Assembly: GCA_031556525.1 (NCBI GenBank)
Contig: JAVBSS010000014.1
Coordinates: 62,001-126,000 of the forward strand
From: JAVBSN01 sp031556525
GTDB lineage: Bacteria > Bacillota > Clostridia > Lachnospirales > Lachnospiraceae
Length of the DNA: 64,000 nucleotides
Direction of reading: 5' to 3'
Positions within the stretch are counted from its first letter, which is position 1, and each line of letters begins with the position of its first letter. The position numbers were made by a program, and so were the translations under genes. This document shows positions 8,618 through 17,121 of this stretch, piece by piece. The notes under the pieces are model-generated. The model saw nothing but the letters and a program-made list of their open reading frames with translations, did not search any database and was not told where the DNA came from.

Positions 8618-9484
8618 TTAAAATGCTATACCACTAAATTCTATAATGCATCCCCATATTACACCTAATACATATAATAATACAATAATATTTATATTTT
8701 CTTTAAACGATTTATTACTTCTAAATAATATTAATGTACCTGCTCCTGCATTTACTAGAAGCCCTGCCATCATTACACCGCCATTTATTATTCCTTCAAG
8801 ATACAATCTTGTTATTACCACTGATGATACACAGTTTGGAATAAGTCCTACTAGACCTGCAATTAATTGCCCTACTACTGGTACACTTACAAATACATTA
8901 GATATAGCATCTTCACCTACAAATTCTATTATAACATTTAACAAAAGAGAAATAATAAATATAAATGCAAAGATTTTAAATGTATGCTTTACTGATGATA
9001 CAAATATTCCATGTTTATGAGCATGATCACAATTGCAGTGATCTAATTCTTCACTTTCATAATTATCTTCTGCTTTTTCTCTATGTTTTAATAATTTCAC
9101 ATATATAATATCTATTATAAATCCTGTTACTATACCAATTAGCATCTTAAGTCCTAGTATCTTAATTATTGTCATTACGCCAACTGATTCAGATATTAAA
9201 ACTGGTAGCATCTCATCTGATGTAGACAGATATATCGCAATCAGTGTTCCGAGCGACACTACTCGTCCTACATATAGACTAGATGCAGCAGACGAAAAAC
9301 CACACTGCGGAAATACTCCTAATATACTTCCCCATAGCGGACCTATCTTACCTGCCCTTTTTATCATATCTTTTGTTTTCTTACCTGCTTTATGCTCTAA
9401 TGCTTCCATCATCAAATATGTAACAAATAAAAATGGCAACATTCTTACACTATCAAGTATTGTATCTATTAATATATCTAACAT
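8618..9484 (-). CDS. Predicted 10-TM heavy-metal/manganese exporter (ArsP_2-like)
   Basis: Membrane protein of 288 residues in two similar hydrophobic halves separated by a charged, metal-binding-looking loop (near residues 138-160, with DHCNCDHAHKHG). Each half has a conserved kinked segment: GVFPQCGFSSAASSLYVGR near residue 57 and GLIPNCVSSVVITRLYL near residue 213. This doubled FPQCGFS/PNCVSS pattern is what I recall for the putative manganese or arsenic exporter family (ArsP_2, formerly DUF2899). It is the first gene of an operon with the Fur-family regulator, which supports a role in metal homeostasis. The substrate is inferred only. Confidence 0.7.
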   Translation of the reverse strand: MLDILIDTILDSVRMLPFLFVTYLMMEALEHKAGKKTKDMIKRAGKIGPLWGSILGVFPQCGFSSAASSLYVGRVVSLGTLIAIYLSTSDEMLPVLISESVGVMTIIKILGLKMLIGIVTGFIIDIIYVKLLKHREKAEDNYESEELDHCNCDHAHKHGIFVSSVKHTFKIFAFIFIISLLLNVIIEFVGEDAISNVFVSVPVVGQLIAGLVGLIPNCVSSVVITRLYLEGIINGGVMMAGLLVNAGAGTLILFRSNKSFKENINIIVLLYVLGVIWGCIIEFSGIAF

Positions 9485-9527
9485 GGTTATTATTCACTCT
9501 TCCTTCAAAATAGTAAAATGCCAATCT

Positions 9528-9582
9528 ATGCATTTGCAACTTGTTTGCATTTTTATTATAACGGTTTGAAGCTAAATGTCAA
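9528..9582 (-). promoter_or_regulatory. Promoter and candidate operator of the exporter-fur operon
   Basis: On the minus strand TTGACA (9577-9582) and TATAAT (9555-9560) are separated by 16 bases, a near-consensus SigA promoter. Immediately downstream, over the expected transcription start, lies ATGCA-N13-TGCAT (9528-9550) containing two TGCAAA-type half sites. A repressor bound there would block initiation. The Fur-family product of the same operon is the obvious candidate. Confidence 0.6.
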
Positions 9583-9583
9583 C

Positions 9584-9625
9584 AAAAAAACGGAAGCTAA
9601 TTATGATATCTGCTTCCGTTTTTTA
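9584..9625 (-). terminator. Terminator of pyk
   Basis: ACGGAAGC pairs with GCTTCCGT around a 14-base loop; on the minus strand it is followed by a run of seven T. It begins at the pyk stop codon. Confidence 0.85.
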
Positions 9626-11044
9626 TTACATTACCTTATGAACTTTTATCATATTAGTGGTTCCTGCTATTCCAAGAGGTATTCCAGAAGTAATAACTGC
9701 TATATCTCCTTCTTCAACAAAACCATTTTCTTTTACTGAATCTATTGCATGTTCAAATAATTCTAACACATCATCTTTCTCTTCAATAAGAACTGGTGAT
9801 ACTCCCCAAGATAGATTTAATTGTCTACATACCTTTTCTTCTGTAGTACATCCTACAATTCCACAAGTAGGTCTATATCTAGAAATCATTCTTGCCGATT
9901 GTCCTGATTTTGTAACTGTTATAATTGCTTTAGCATTTAAGTCAAGTGCTGTTGTGCATGTTGCATGAGATATTGCATCTGTTATATTAGGGTTAGCGCT
10001 TCTTTCTTTTGTAAAGAATCTCTTTCTATAATCAATATCTTCTTCTGTTCTTACTGTTATCTTAACCATCATCTTTAATGCTTCTATAGGATATAGACCT
10101 GCTGCCGTCTCTCCTGATAACATAATAGCACTAGTTCCATCATATATGGCATTGGCAACATCTGTAGTCTCTGCTCTTGTAGGTCTAGGATTCTTCATCA
10201 TAGAATCTAACATCTGTGTTGCAGTTATAACCTTCTTACCAGCTTCATATACTCTCTTTATTATATCTTTTTGAATTACTGGTACATCTTCACAAGGTAT
10301 CTCAACACCCATATCGCCGCGAGCAATCATAATTCCCTCTGAAGCTTCGATGATTTCCTCAATATTATCAACACCCTCGCTATTTTCAATCTTAGCTATT
10401 ATATGAACCTTATGTCCACCATGGTCATTTAATATCTGTCTTATTTGCTTAACATCTTCTGCATTTCTTACAAATGAAGCCGCAACATAATCTACATCTT
10501 GTTGTATACCAAATAATATATCATTTTTATCTCTATCACTCACATATGGTAACGATAGGTGAATTCCTGGTATATTAACGCCCTTATTATTAGATATAAC
10601 TCCATCATTAATTACTATACATACAATATCTTTATCAACAATATCTGTTACTTTTAGTTCAATTAATCCATCATCTAATAGTATCTTAGAGCCTATCTCT
10701 ATATCCTTATATAATTCCTTATATGTAATACTTACTTTCTCCTGCGTTCCTTCTACATTATCACTACACAATGTAAATGTATTACCTTTTTTCAACTCTA
10801 CTTTTTCATCAATAAACTGTTTTACTCTAACTTCTGGCCCTTTTGTATCTAGTAATATAGCAATAGGTTTTTTATGTTTCTTTCTTAATTCCTTAAGCTT
10901 ATTCATTCTTCCCTTATGCTCTTCATGATCGCCATGAGAGAAGTTAAGTCTTGCAACATTCATACCTACTTGCACTAATTGCTCTAATACATCGTCCTTA
11001 TCTGTAGCAGGTCCTAATGTACATATAATTTTTGTCTTTATCAT
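9626..11044 (-). CDS. pyk: Pyruvate kinase
   Basis: Converts phosphoenolpyruvate and ADP to pyruvate and ATP, the last ATP-yielding step of glycolysis. Family landmarks: KIICTLGPA at the N terminus, VARLNFSHG, LLDTKGPEVR, the active-site segment IIAKIENSEGVDNIEEI with the metal-binding MIARGDMGVEIP, and TATQMLDSM and PTRAETTDVANAI. Its 472 residues end after the allosteric C-domain, without the extra PEP-utilising domain of Bacillus pyruvate kinase. AAGGAG precedes the ATG. It is a single-gene unit with its own terminator. Confidence 0.97.
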   Translation of the reverse strand: MIKTKIICTLGPATDKDDVLEQLVQVGMNVARLNFSHGDHEEHKGRMNKLKELRKKHKKPIAILLDTKGPEVRVKQFIDEKVELKKGNTFTLCSDNVEGTQEKVSITYKELYKDIEIGSKILLDDGLIELKVTDIVDKDIVCIVINDGVISNNKGVNIPGIHLSLPYVSDRDKNDILFGIQQDVDYVAASFVRNAEDVKQIRQILNDHGGHKVHIIAKIENSEGVDNIEEIIEASEGIMIARGDMGVEIPCEDVPVIQKDIIKRVYEAGKKVITATQMLDSMMKNPRPTRAETTDVANAIYDGTSAIMLSGETAAGLYPIEALKMMVKITVRTEEDIDYRKRFFTKERSANPNITDAISHATCTTALDLNAKAIITVTKSGQSARMISRYRPTCGIVGCTTEEKVCRQLNLSWGVSPVLIEEKDDVLELFEHAIDSVKENGFVEEGDIAVITSGIPLGIAGTTNMIKVHKVM

Positions 11045-11242
11045 AAACTGACTCCTTACATCAATATTTGTCCACTAGTACCTTAACACTATGTTAAGAT
11101 TTTTTCAATTGAAAATACTACATTTAATATACATTTTACTTAGATTTTTACTTTCTTAACAACTATTTAACTTTTTTAAATATAAATTACATTATAATCT
11201 TATCTCTTAATTTTATTAAATTCAGCCACATCAATTATATTT

Positions 11243-11857
11243 CTACTCTATCCCTACTGCTTGTTTTGCTAACTTATCTGCTTCTTCATTCCCATCTACA
11301 CCAGAATGTCCTTTTACTTTAACAAAACTTATATCAATCACGTCTTTTACTGAATTAATGTAATCATAATAAGCAATTGTGCCCTGCTTATTTCTCTTCC
11401 ACAATCCTTTTGCCCACATCTCTATTCCTAGATAATCATAATATATAGCTATCTTGGTAAGACCCAATTCTATCGCCTTCTCAATCGCTGCCATACTACC
11501 TAATACTTCACCAGCTACATTTCTCATCGCCGCCATCTCTTCCTCATTACCAGAACCTTGTACAATAACTTTATTATCTCCATACATAATAAAACCGCCA
11601 TAACCATATACTCCTGTTACAGCATTATATGAACCATCTACAAAGGCGTATATCTCTGGAGTATCTGCACTCTTTTCATCTCCAGAGTCTATCACATCAC
11701 CGCTCTCTATATTCATATATGCTCGTGCTTCCTCCATACTAGTAAAGCTCTTGTACTCTGCACTCGGATATCCGTGTACTAACTTCTTACACTCATCCCA
11801 TGTATTATATATTCCAGGGGTTGCCCCTTTTCTAACTGCATAATATTTTTTTGCCAT
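11243..11857 (-). CDS. rnhA: Ribonuclease H I with N-terminal viroplasmin-like hybrid-binding domain
   Basis: Cleaves RNA in RNA-DNA hybrids. Residues 1-48 (KKYYAVRKGATPGIYNTWDEC and SMEEARAYM) form the small RNase H1 N-terminal hybrid-binding domain. The catalytic domain from about residue 70 keeps the four acidic residues: VDGSYN, GEVLGS, YYDYLGI and EEADKLAK, with KVKGHSGVDGN before the last. The 204-residue length fits two-domain bacterial enzymes. AGGAGG precedes the ATG. It diverges from the DtxR-like regulator across a 204-base gap in which I see no clear site. Confidence 0.93.
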   Translation of the reverse strand: MAKKYYAVRKGATPGIYNTWDECKKLVHGYPSAEYKSFTSMEEARAYMNIESGDVIDSGDEKSADTPEIYAFVDGSYNAVTGVYGYGGFIMYGDNKVIVQGSGNEEEMAAMRNVAGEVLGSMAAIEKAIELGLTKIAIYYDYLGIEMWAKGLWKRNKQGTIAYYDYINSVKDVIDISFVKVKGHSGVDGNEEADKLAKQAVGIE

Positions 11858-12061
11858 TATATACTCCTCCTAATATTAACTACCCTCATACATATTAGCA
11901 TGAATCAATTCTTTTTTCAATATTCATTGTAATTATTTTATTTACTTTTTATATATGCTTTTATATTACTATATATAAATTGATTTTACTTATGATTAAT
12001 GTTAAACTATTGATACTGTTGATATTTAGCGACATATTTTATTTAAATCGGGGTGTAACGA

Positions 12062-12421
12062 ATGAGTACAAATGAATCTGCTGAAAATTATTTAGAGACT
12101 ATACTAGTATTAGGTAATACATTACCTGTTGTTCGAGCTGTTGATATAGCCTCAGAACTTAACTTCAAAAAATCTAGTGTTAGTATTGCAATGAAAAATC
12201 TTCGCGAGAAAGAACATATAACAGTTAATAAGGATGGTCATATTTCTTTAACTGATTCTGGTAAAGAAATTGCTGAGATGATATTTGAACGTCACGAGAT
12301 ATTATCTTCTTGGTTAGAAAGTTTAGGTGTCTCTCCTGATATTGCATCACAAGATGCATGTAAGATTGAACACATCTTAAGCAAAGAAAGCTTTGAAGCT
12401 ATTAAAAAAATCGCACAATAA
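12062..12421 (+). CDS. Short DtxR/MntR-family metal-responsive regulator
   Basis: Protein of 119 residues with an N-terminal winged helix (AVDIASELNFKKSSVSIAMKNL near residues 22-43) and the start of the metal-binding dimerisation domain (ERHEILSSWLESLGV, DACKIEHILS). The His and Glu residues in these two segments match manganese or iron ligands of MntR. It ends there, without the SH3-like third domain of DtxR, as in MntR. The ribosome site (GGGGTG) is weak. It is monocistronic and ends in its own strong terminator. Its target is not visible. Confidence 0.8.
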   Translation: MSTNESAENYLETILVLGNTLPVVRAVDIASELNFKKSSVSIAMKNLREKEHITVNKDGHISLTDSGKEIAEMIFERHEILSSWLESLGVSPDIASQDACKIEHILSKESFEAIKKIAQ

Positions 12422-12438
12422 TCTGTGCGATTTTTTTA
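12404..12438 (+). terminator. Terminator of the DtxR/MntR-like gene
   Basis: A perfect 14-bp stem: seven A plus TCGCACA pairing with TGTGCGA plus seven T, around a 6-base loop. The 5' arm overlaps the end of the coding region. It can also act on the convergent amt gene. Confidence 0.9.
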
Positions 12439-12460
12439 TATCTATCTTTATGCCTATATC

Positions 12461-14182
12461 TTATACATCACTATCTTGAAGTGCTGCCACTCCTTCTTCA
12501 CCAGTTCTAACCTTAATAGCATTTTCAACATCATATACAAATATCTTACCATCACCGATGCTACCTGTGTATAATGTTTGCTTAGCTATTGATACTACTT
12601 CACTAACTGGAACCTTTGATACTACTACTTCTACTTTAATCTTAGGAAGTATAGTCATATCAACTGGTGCTCCACGATATAGGCTTGAGTTACCTTTTTG
12701 AGTTCCACAACCCATAACATTAGATACCGTAATACCCATAACTCCAATACTATTTAATGCTTCTTTTAAATCATCAAATTTATTTTGCTTACAAATAATA
12801 TCCACTTTTGATAATTTTATATCACTATCACCAACTACTGTTTCTACGGTCTCACTAACTACTTGTACTGGAACAGCCTCATCTTTGCTTACTTTCGTTG
12901 CTTTTTTACTCTTACCAAGATTCATGTTCATTGGCATAAAGTCAGCATAACTTGATGTAAGACCATGCTCTTCAATATCAAGACCAACTAATTCTTCATG
13001 TTCACTTACTCTTAAACCAACTGTTACTTTAATTATTAAGAATAAAATAGTCATTGCAATACCTACAAATACTGCAACTGATACTACACCAACTAATTGA
13101 ATAATTGTACGTCCCCACTCACCTGTTGTGAATAGACCGCCATCTCTAGCAAATAAACCAACACAAATAGTTCCTAATGCACCACAGATACCATGTACGC
13201 CAACAGCTCCAACTGGATCATCAATCTTTAATACTTTATCAACAAATTCAACACCGAATACGATTGCAAAGCCTGCTAATGCACCAATAATAGCTGCTGC
13301 CCAAGGATCAACTGCTGCACAACCTGCTGTTATTGCAACAAGACCAGCAAGTGAACCATTTAATGTCATAGATACATCTGGTTTTTTATATCTTATCCAA
13401 GTAATTATCATTGTAACAACTGTTGCAACTGCTGCCGCAATATTTGTTGTCATAAATACATTTGATACTTCAACTGCTTGCTCTACTGTCGATAAACCAT
13501 AACTTGATGCTGGGTTAAATCCAAACCATGCAAACCATAGTATAAACACACCTAATGCTCCAAGAGTTAAACTATGTCCAGGTATAGCTTTAGGCTTACC
13601 GTCTTTACCATATTTACCAATACGGGGCCCAAGAATCTTAGCACCGATTAATGCTGAGATACCACCAGTCATATGAACCGCTGTTGAACCTGCAAAATCG
13701 TGAAATCCTTCCCATCCGCCAATTGATAATGTAGATAGCCAACCGCCACCCCATATCCAGTGACCTTCAATCGGATATATAATTGCACTAATTATAATTG
13801 AATATAATAAGTATGAACTGAACTTTGTTCTCTCTGCCATAGCACCTGATACTATAGTTGCCGCTGTAGCACAGAACATTGTATTAAATGCTAAATGTGC
13901 CCAGTTACTAATTGAACCCGTATCATAAGTACCTCTTGCAAATAAGTCAAAACCTCCGAAGAAGCCATTAGCACTACCAAACATAATACCATAACCTATT
14001 AACCAGAAAACAACCGAACCAAATGCGAAATCCATTAAGTTCTTCATTATAATGTTACCTGCATTTTTTGCTCTAGTGAACCCTGTCTCAACCATTGCAA
14101 AACCTGCTTGCATAAAGAAAATCAATGCTGCTCCCAATAGCACCCATAGGGTATCCATTGTTGAAATTGTAGAATAATCCAT
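12461..14182 (-). CDS. Ammonium transporter fused to a PII (GlnK-like) regulatory domain
   Basis: Membrane ammonium channel followed by its own regulator. Residues 1 to about 405 are an Amt protein with 11 hydrophobic segments and conserved pieces such as FFMQAGFAMVETG, AGSTAVHMTGG, and VGVHGICGALGTI with the pore histidine. After a polar linker (about 410-450), residues 455-565 form a PII domain: KVDIICKQNKFDDLKEAL, the T-loop with SLYRGAP (tyrosine conserved) and the C-terminal signature YTGSIGDGKIFVYDVENA. PII normally exists as a separate trimer that plugs Amt from the cytoplasm; here the stoichiometry is fixed. AGGAGG precedes the ATG. Two leader hairpins suggest attenuation. The family assignment is secure. 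Confidence 0.95.
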   Translation of the reverse strand: MDYSTISTMDTLWVLLGAALIFFMQAGFAMVETGFTRAKNAGNIIMKNLMDFAFGSVVFWLIGYGIMFGSANGFFGGFDLFARGTYDTGSISNWAHLAFNTMFCATAATIVSGAMAERTKFSSYLLYSIIISAIIYPIEGHWIWGGGWLSTLSIGGWEGFHDFAGSTAVHMTGGISALIGAKILGPRIGKYGKDGKPKAIPGHSLTLGALGVFILWFAWFGFNPASSYGLSTVEQAVEVSNVFMTTNIAAAVATVVTMIITWIRYKKPDVSMTLNGSLAGLVAITAGCAAVDPWAAAIIGALAGFAIVFGVEFVDKVLKIDDPVGAVGVHGICGALGTICVGLFARDGGLFTTGEWGRTIIQLVGVVSVAVFVGIAMTILFLIIKVTVGLRVSEHEELVGLDIEEHGLTSSYADFMPMNMNLGKSKKATKVSKDEAVPVQVVSETVETVVGDSDIKLSKVDIICKQNKFDDLKEALNSIGVMGITVSNVMGCGTQKGNSSLYRGAPVDMTILPKIKVEVVVSKVPVSEVVSIAKQTLYTGSIGDGKIFVYDVENAIKVRTGEEGVAALQDSDV

Positions 14183-14212
14183 AATTATCCCTCCTATTTT
14201 TTTGTATTTTAA

Positions 14213-14250
14213 AAGGCGAGAGCTGTCTTATAATACGACGCCCTCGCCTT
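14213..14250 (-). promoter_or_regulatory. Leader hairpin 2 upstream of amt
   Basis: On the minus strand AAGGCGAG pairs with CTCGCCTT, extended inward by GTC and GAC, in the 5' leader about 30-70 bases before the amt ATG. It is followed by only four T. It could be a second attenuator stem or an anti-terminator partner. Confidence 0.5.
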
Positions 14251-14290
14251 AAAAATAAAAGATGCCTCAGGAATTTTCCTAAGACATCTT
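14251..14290 (-). terminator. Terminator-like leader hairpin 1 upstream of amt
   Basis: Minus-strand stem AAGATGTCTTAGGA pairing with TCCTGAGGCATCTT, followed by TTATTTTT. This is a credible intrinsic terminator located 68-108 bases before the amt start. No gene on the minus strand ends just upstream; the DegV gene stops at 14425, 135 bases away, so it could end that transcript or attenuate amt. Confidence 0.6.
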
Positions 14291-14424
14291 TGTCTGTTAT
14301 GTTGTTATTATATTACATTACTTTCAAATTGCAAGTGATTTTTAAATTAACTAAAATTTGAAAGCAAATCTTTCATTTCAGTTAATTTTATTAGTTTTTC
14401 ATCTACAAGTCTCGTTATTTGCTA

Positions 14425-15291
14425 TTACCTAACTTTCATACTACATGCTATAGCTAAAGCACCATACCCTATATGACATGCTATACTTAAAGATAGTGGA
14501 TCAACTACTATATCCATATCAGTAAATACTTGCTCTACTTCTGATTTCCAATCTAGAGCTTCTTCCTCATTACCTGAATATGCTAATTGAAGATAATAAC
14601 CTTTATCATTTACCTTATCTGCAAATCTCTCTTCTATATCTTTTTTCATAGCTTCTAACATTGTTCTTCTAGCTGCTTTCTTACCTCTTACCTTAGCAAA
14701 TGCATCTAATTTCTCACCTTGTATCTGTAATACTGGTTTTAGATTAAGAACTGTTCCTATAGCCGCCGCCGCTGGAGTTATACGTCCACCCTTTTTAAGA
14801 TACTTTAAGGTCTCTAGTGTAATATATATACTTGAATTAAATGTCTCATCTTCAAGTATAGTCTTAATCTCAGCCGCACTTTTGCCATCACCAGCTAACT
14901 CTATTGCATCTAATACTGATCTTCTCTGTGTAACAGATATCCTTTGATTATCTACTACTTGCACCTTACCATCATAATCATCAGCAAGCATAATAGCTGT
15001 CTCACAAGAGCTACTAAGTCCTTTTGACATCGGTATATATACTATCTCATCATATTCTTCTAATAACTTATCCCACGCATCCATAACATCTCCTGGAGCT
15101 GGTTGTGATGTAGATATATCTGCATCTTCTTCTAATTTTTTATAAAATTCTTCTTGAGATAATGTAATATCTTCCAAAAACAATTCTTCATTTATAAAAA
15201 ACGGCATAGGCAACACTACAATTCCAAATTCTTTCGCCTGAAGTTGTGTAATACCACTATTACTATCTGTCATTACTGCTACTTTGTTCAT
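14425..15291 (-). CDS. DegV-family fatty-acid-binding protein
   Basis: Cytoplasmic protein of 288 residues that, as known for the family (FakB), binds a fatty acid for phosphorylation by FakA. The N-terminal pattern VAVMTDSNSGIT and the later STSQPAPGDVMDAW, IPMSKGLSSSCETA and TLETLKYLKKGGRIT are family signatures binding the acyl carboxylate. AGGAG precedes the ATG. A second DegV gene lies at 19.0 kb; the two are distant paralogs. No kinase gene is in the window, so the cellular role is inferred. Confidence 0.92.
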   Translation of the reverse strand: MNKVAVMTDSNSGITQLQAKEFGIVVLPMPFFINEELFLEDITLSQEEFYKKLEEDADISTSQPAPGDVMDAWDKLLEEYDEIVYIPMSKGLSSSCETAIMLADDYDGKVQVVDNQRISVTQRRSVLDAIELAGDGKSAAEIKTILEDETFNSSIYITLETLKYLKKGGRITPAAAAIGTVLNLKPVLQIQGEKLDAFAKVRGKKAARRTMLEAMKKDIEERFADKVNDKGYYLQLAYSGNEEEALDWKSEVEQVFTDMDIVVDPLSLSIACHIGYGALAIACSMKVR

Positions 15292-15365
15292 AATAATCTC
15301 CTATGTCTTTTGTATTCTTACTTAAAATATTTTAACAAAATTCTAACATTTATTCAATATAATTA

Positions 15366-17120
15366 TTAACTTACCGCAAACTGGCTATTATATAACTCTG
15401 CATAGAATCCTTTTTTATTAAGAAGCTCTGTATGACTTCCCTGCTCGATAATATTTCCATCTTTCATAACTAAAATAATATCCGCTTCTTTTATAGTTGA
15501 CAATCTATGAGCTACAATGAAACTTGTTCTCCCTTTCATCATCTTGGCAAATGCATCTTGAATTCTTATTTCTGTTCTAGTATCAATTGACGATGTGGCT
15601 TCATCTAATATTAACATTGGTGGTAGATTAAGCATAACACGAGCTATACATAGTAATTGTTTTTGTCCACCAGATAGATTTCCACCATCTTCAGATAATA
15701 TTGTATCATACCCATTAGGCAATCTTTTAATAAATCCATGTGCATGGGATAATTTTGCTGCTTCAATTATCTCTTCCCTTGTTGCCTCTGGCCTACCATA
15801 AGATATATTCTCCGCAACTGTTCCAGTCTTAAGCCAAGTTTCTTGCAATACCATACCATAATTTTTTCGTAAACTTTCTCTAGTAATATCAATAATAGAA
15901 TTACCACTTACCTCTATATTACCACTATCTACATCATAAAACCTCATAAGCAAATTAATAACCGTACTTTTACCACAGCCTGTTGGACCTACAATAGCAA
16001 CTCTACTGCCCTTATTAACTTGCAAATTCAAATCTGTTATAAGTTTAATATCTGGAGTATATGAGAAATATACATTTTCAATATTAACATCTCCATTTGC
16101 CTTTTCTAAAATAATAGCATCTTCTCTATCAGCACTAATTGGTTCTTCATCCATTAATTCAAATACTCTTGCGGCACATGCTATTGCATTTTGCAACTCT
16201 GTTATTACTCCTGATATTTCATTAAATGGTTTTGTATATTGATTAGCATAACTTAGAAAACAAGATAACTGACCTACACTCATTCCACCATTTATAACTG
16301 AAAATGCACCAAATATTCCTACTCCTGTATATACTAATCCATTAACAAATCTTGTTGATGGATTGGTAAGAGATGAGAAAAATGTTGCTTTTAAACTACT
16401 TTCTCTAAGTCTATCATTTATTTCCCTAAATACTTCCTCGTTCTCATCTTCATGATTAAATGCTTTTACTTGCTTTTGATTTCCAATCATCTCATTTATT
16501 AAAGAAGTTAATTCTCCTCTTGTTTCTGATTGAACTTTAAACATTGAGAATGTTTTCTTAGCTATAAACGCTGCTACAAATAAAGATATTGGTGTTATAA
16601 CCACTACTACTATTGTTATTTTATAATTTATTGTAAGCATAAATACTAGTGTTCCTAATATAGTTATTACACCAGTAAACAATTGAGTAAATCCCATTAA
16701 TAAACCATCTGAAAACTGATCAATATCATTTATAAGTCTGCTTACAATATCTCCATGTTGCTTTCCATCAATATATTTTAATGGTAACTTTGATAAATGC
16801 TCAAATGCATCTATTCTAATTTTCTTAACAACATTATAAGTTATTTTATTATTGCAAATATTCATTATCCATTGTACTAATCCTGTTATTAAAACAATTA
16901 CTACTATTTTCTCTAGCACATCTAATAATCCAGCAAAATCAACGTTGTTAACGCCTATTATCAAATCTATCCCTTTACCTATTAAGATAGGGCTATATAG
17001 CGTAAGTATTACTGAAATTAATCCACATAACATTGATATAACAACTAATGTTCCGTAGTTTCCTATATATCTTATTACTCTAAATATTGTACTCTTATTA
17101 TTCGTTTTTTTATTATTCAT
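15366..17120 (-). CDS. Heterodimeric ABC exporter, subunit with canonical ATP site
   Basis: Multidrug/lipid-type half transporter of 584 residues: six transmembrane helices in about 1-310, then a nucleotide-binding domain with Walker A GPTGCGKST, signature LSGGQKQLL, Walker B LILDEATSSID with catalytic Glu, and switch His in VAHRLST. The open frame runs 36 codons further upstream into the preceding gene, but GAGGAGG before the ATG at 17120 marks the start, one base after the stop of the partner gene. The adjacent partner has a degenerate site, so the pair resembles BmrCD- or TM287/288-type heterodimers. Substrate unknown. Confidence 0.92.
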   Translation of the reverse strand: MNNKKTNNKSTIFRVIRYIGNYGTLVVISMLCGLISVILTLYSPILIGKGIDLIIGVNNVDFAGLLDVLEKIVVIVLITGLVQWIMNICNNKITYNVVKKIRIDAFEHLSKLPLKYIDGKQHGDIVSRLINDIDQFSDGLLMGFTQLFTGVITILGTLVFMLTINYKITIVVVVITPISLFVAAFIAKKTFSMFKVQSETRGELTSLINEMIGNQKQVKAFNHEDENEEVFREINDRLRESSLKATFFSSLTNPSTRFVNGLVYTGVGIFGAFSVINGGMSVGQLSCFLSYANQYTKPFNEISGVITELQNAIACAARVFELMDEEPISADREDAIILEKANGDVNIENVYFSYTPDIKLITDLNLQVNKGSRVAIVGPTGCGKSTVINLLMRFYDVDSGNIEVSGNSIIDITRESLRKNYGMVLQETWLKTGTVAENISYGRPEATREEIIEAAKLSHAHGFIKRLPNGYDTILSEDGGNLSGGQKQLLCIARVMLNLPPMLILDEATSSIDTRTEIRIQDAFAKMMKGRTSFIVAHRLSTIKEADIILVMKDGNIIEQGSHTELLNKKGFYAELYNSQFAVS

Positions 17121-17121
17121 A

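Noticed and set aside
9518..9739. 73-residue plus-strand open frame over the pyk terminator
   Set aside because: It spans the exporter promoter, the pyk terminator and the end of pyk, and has no ribosome site.
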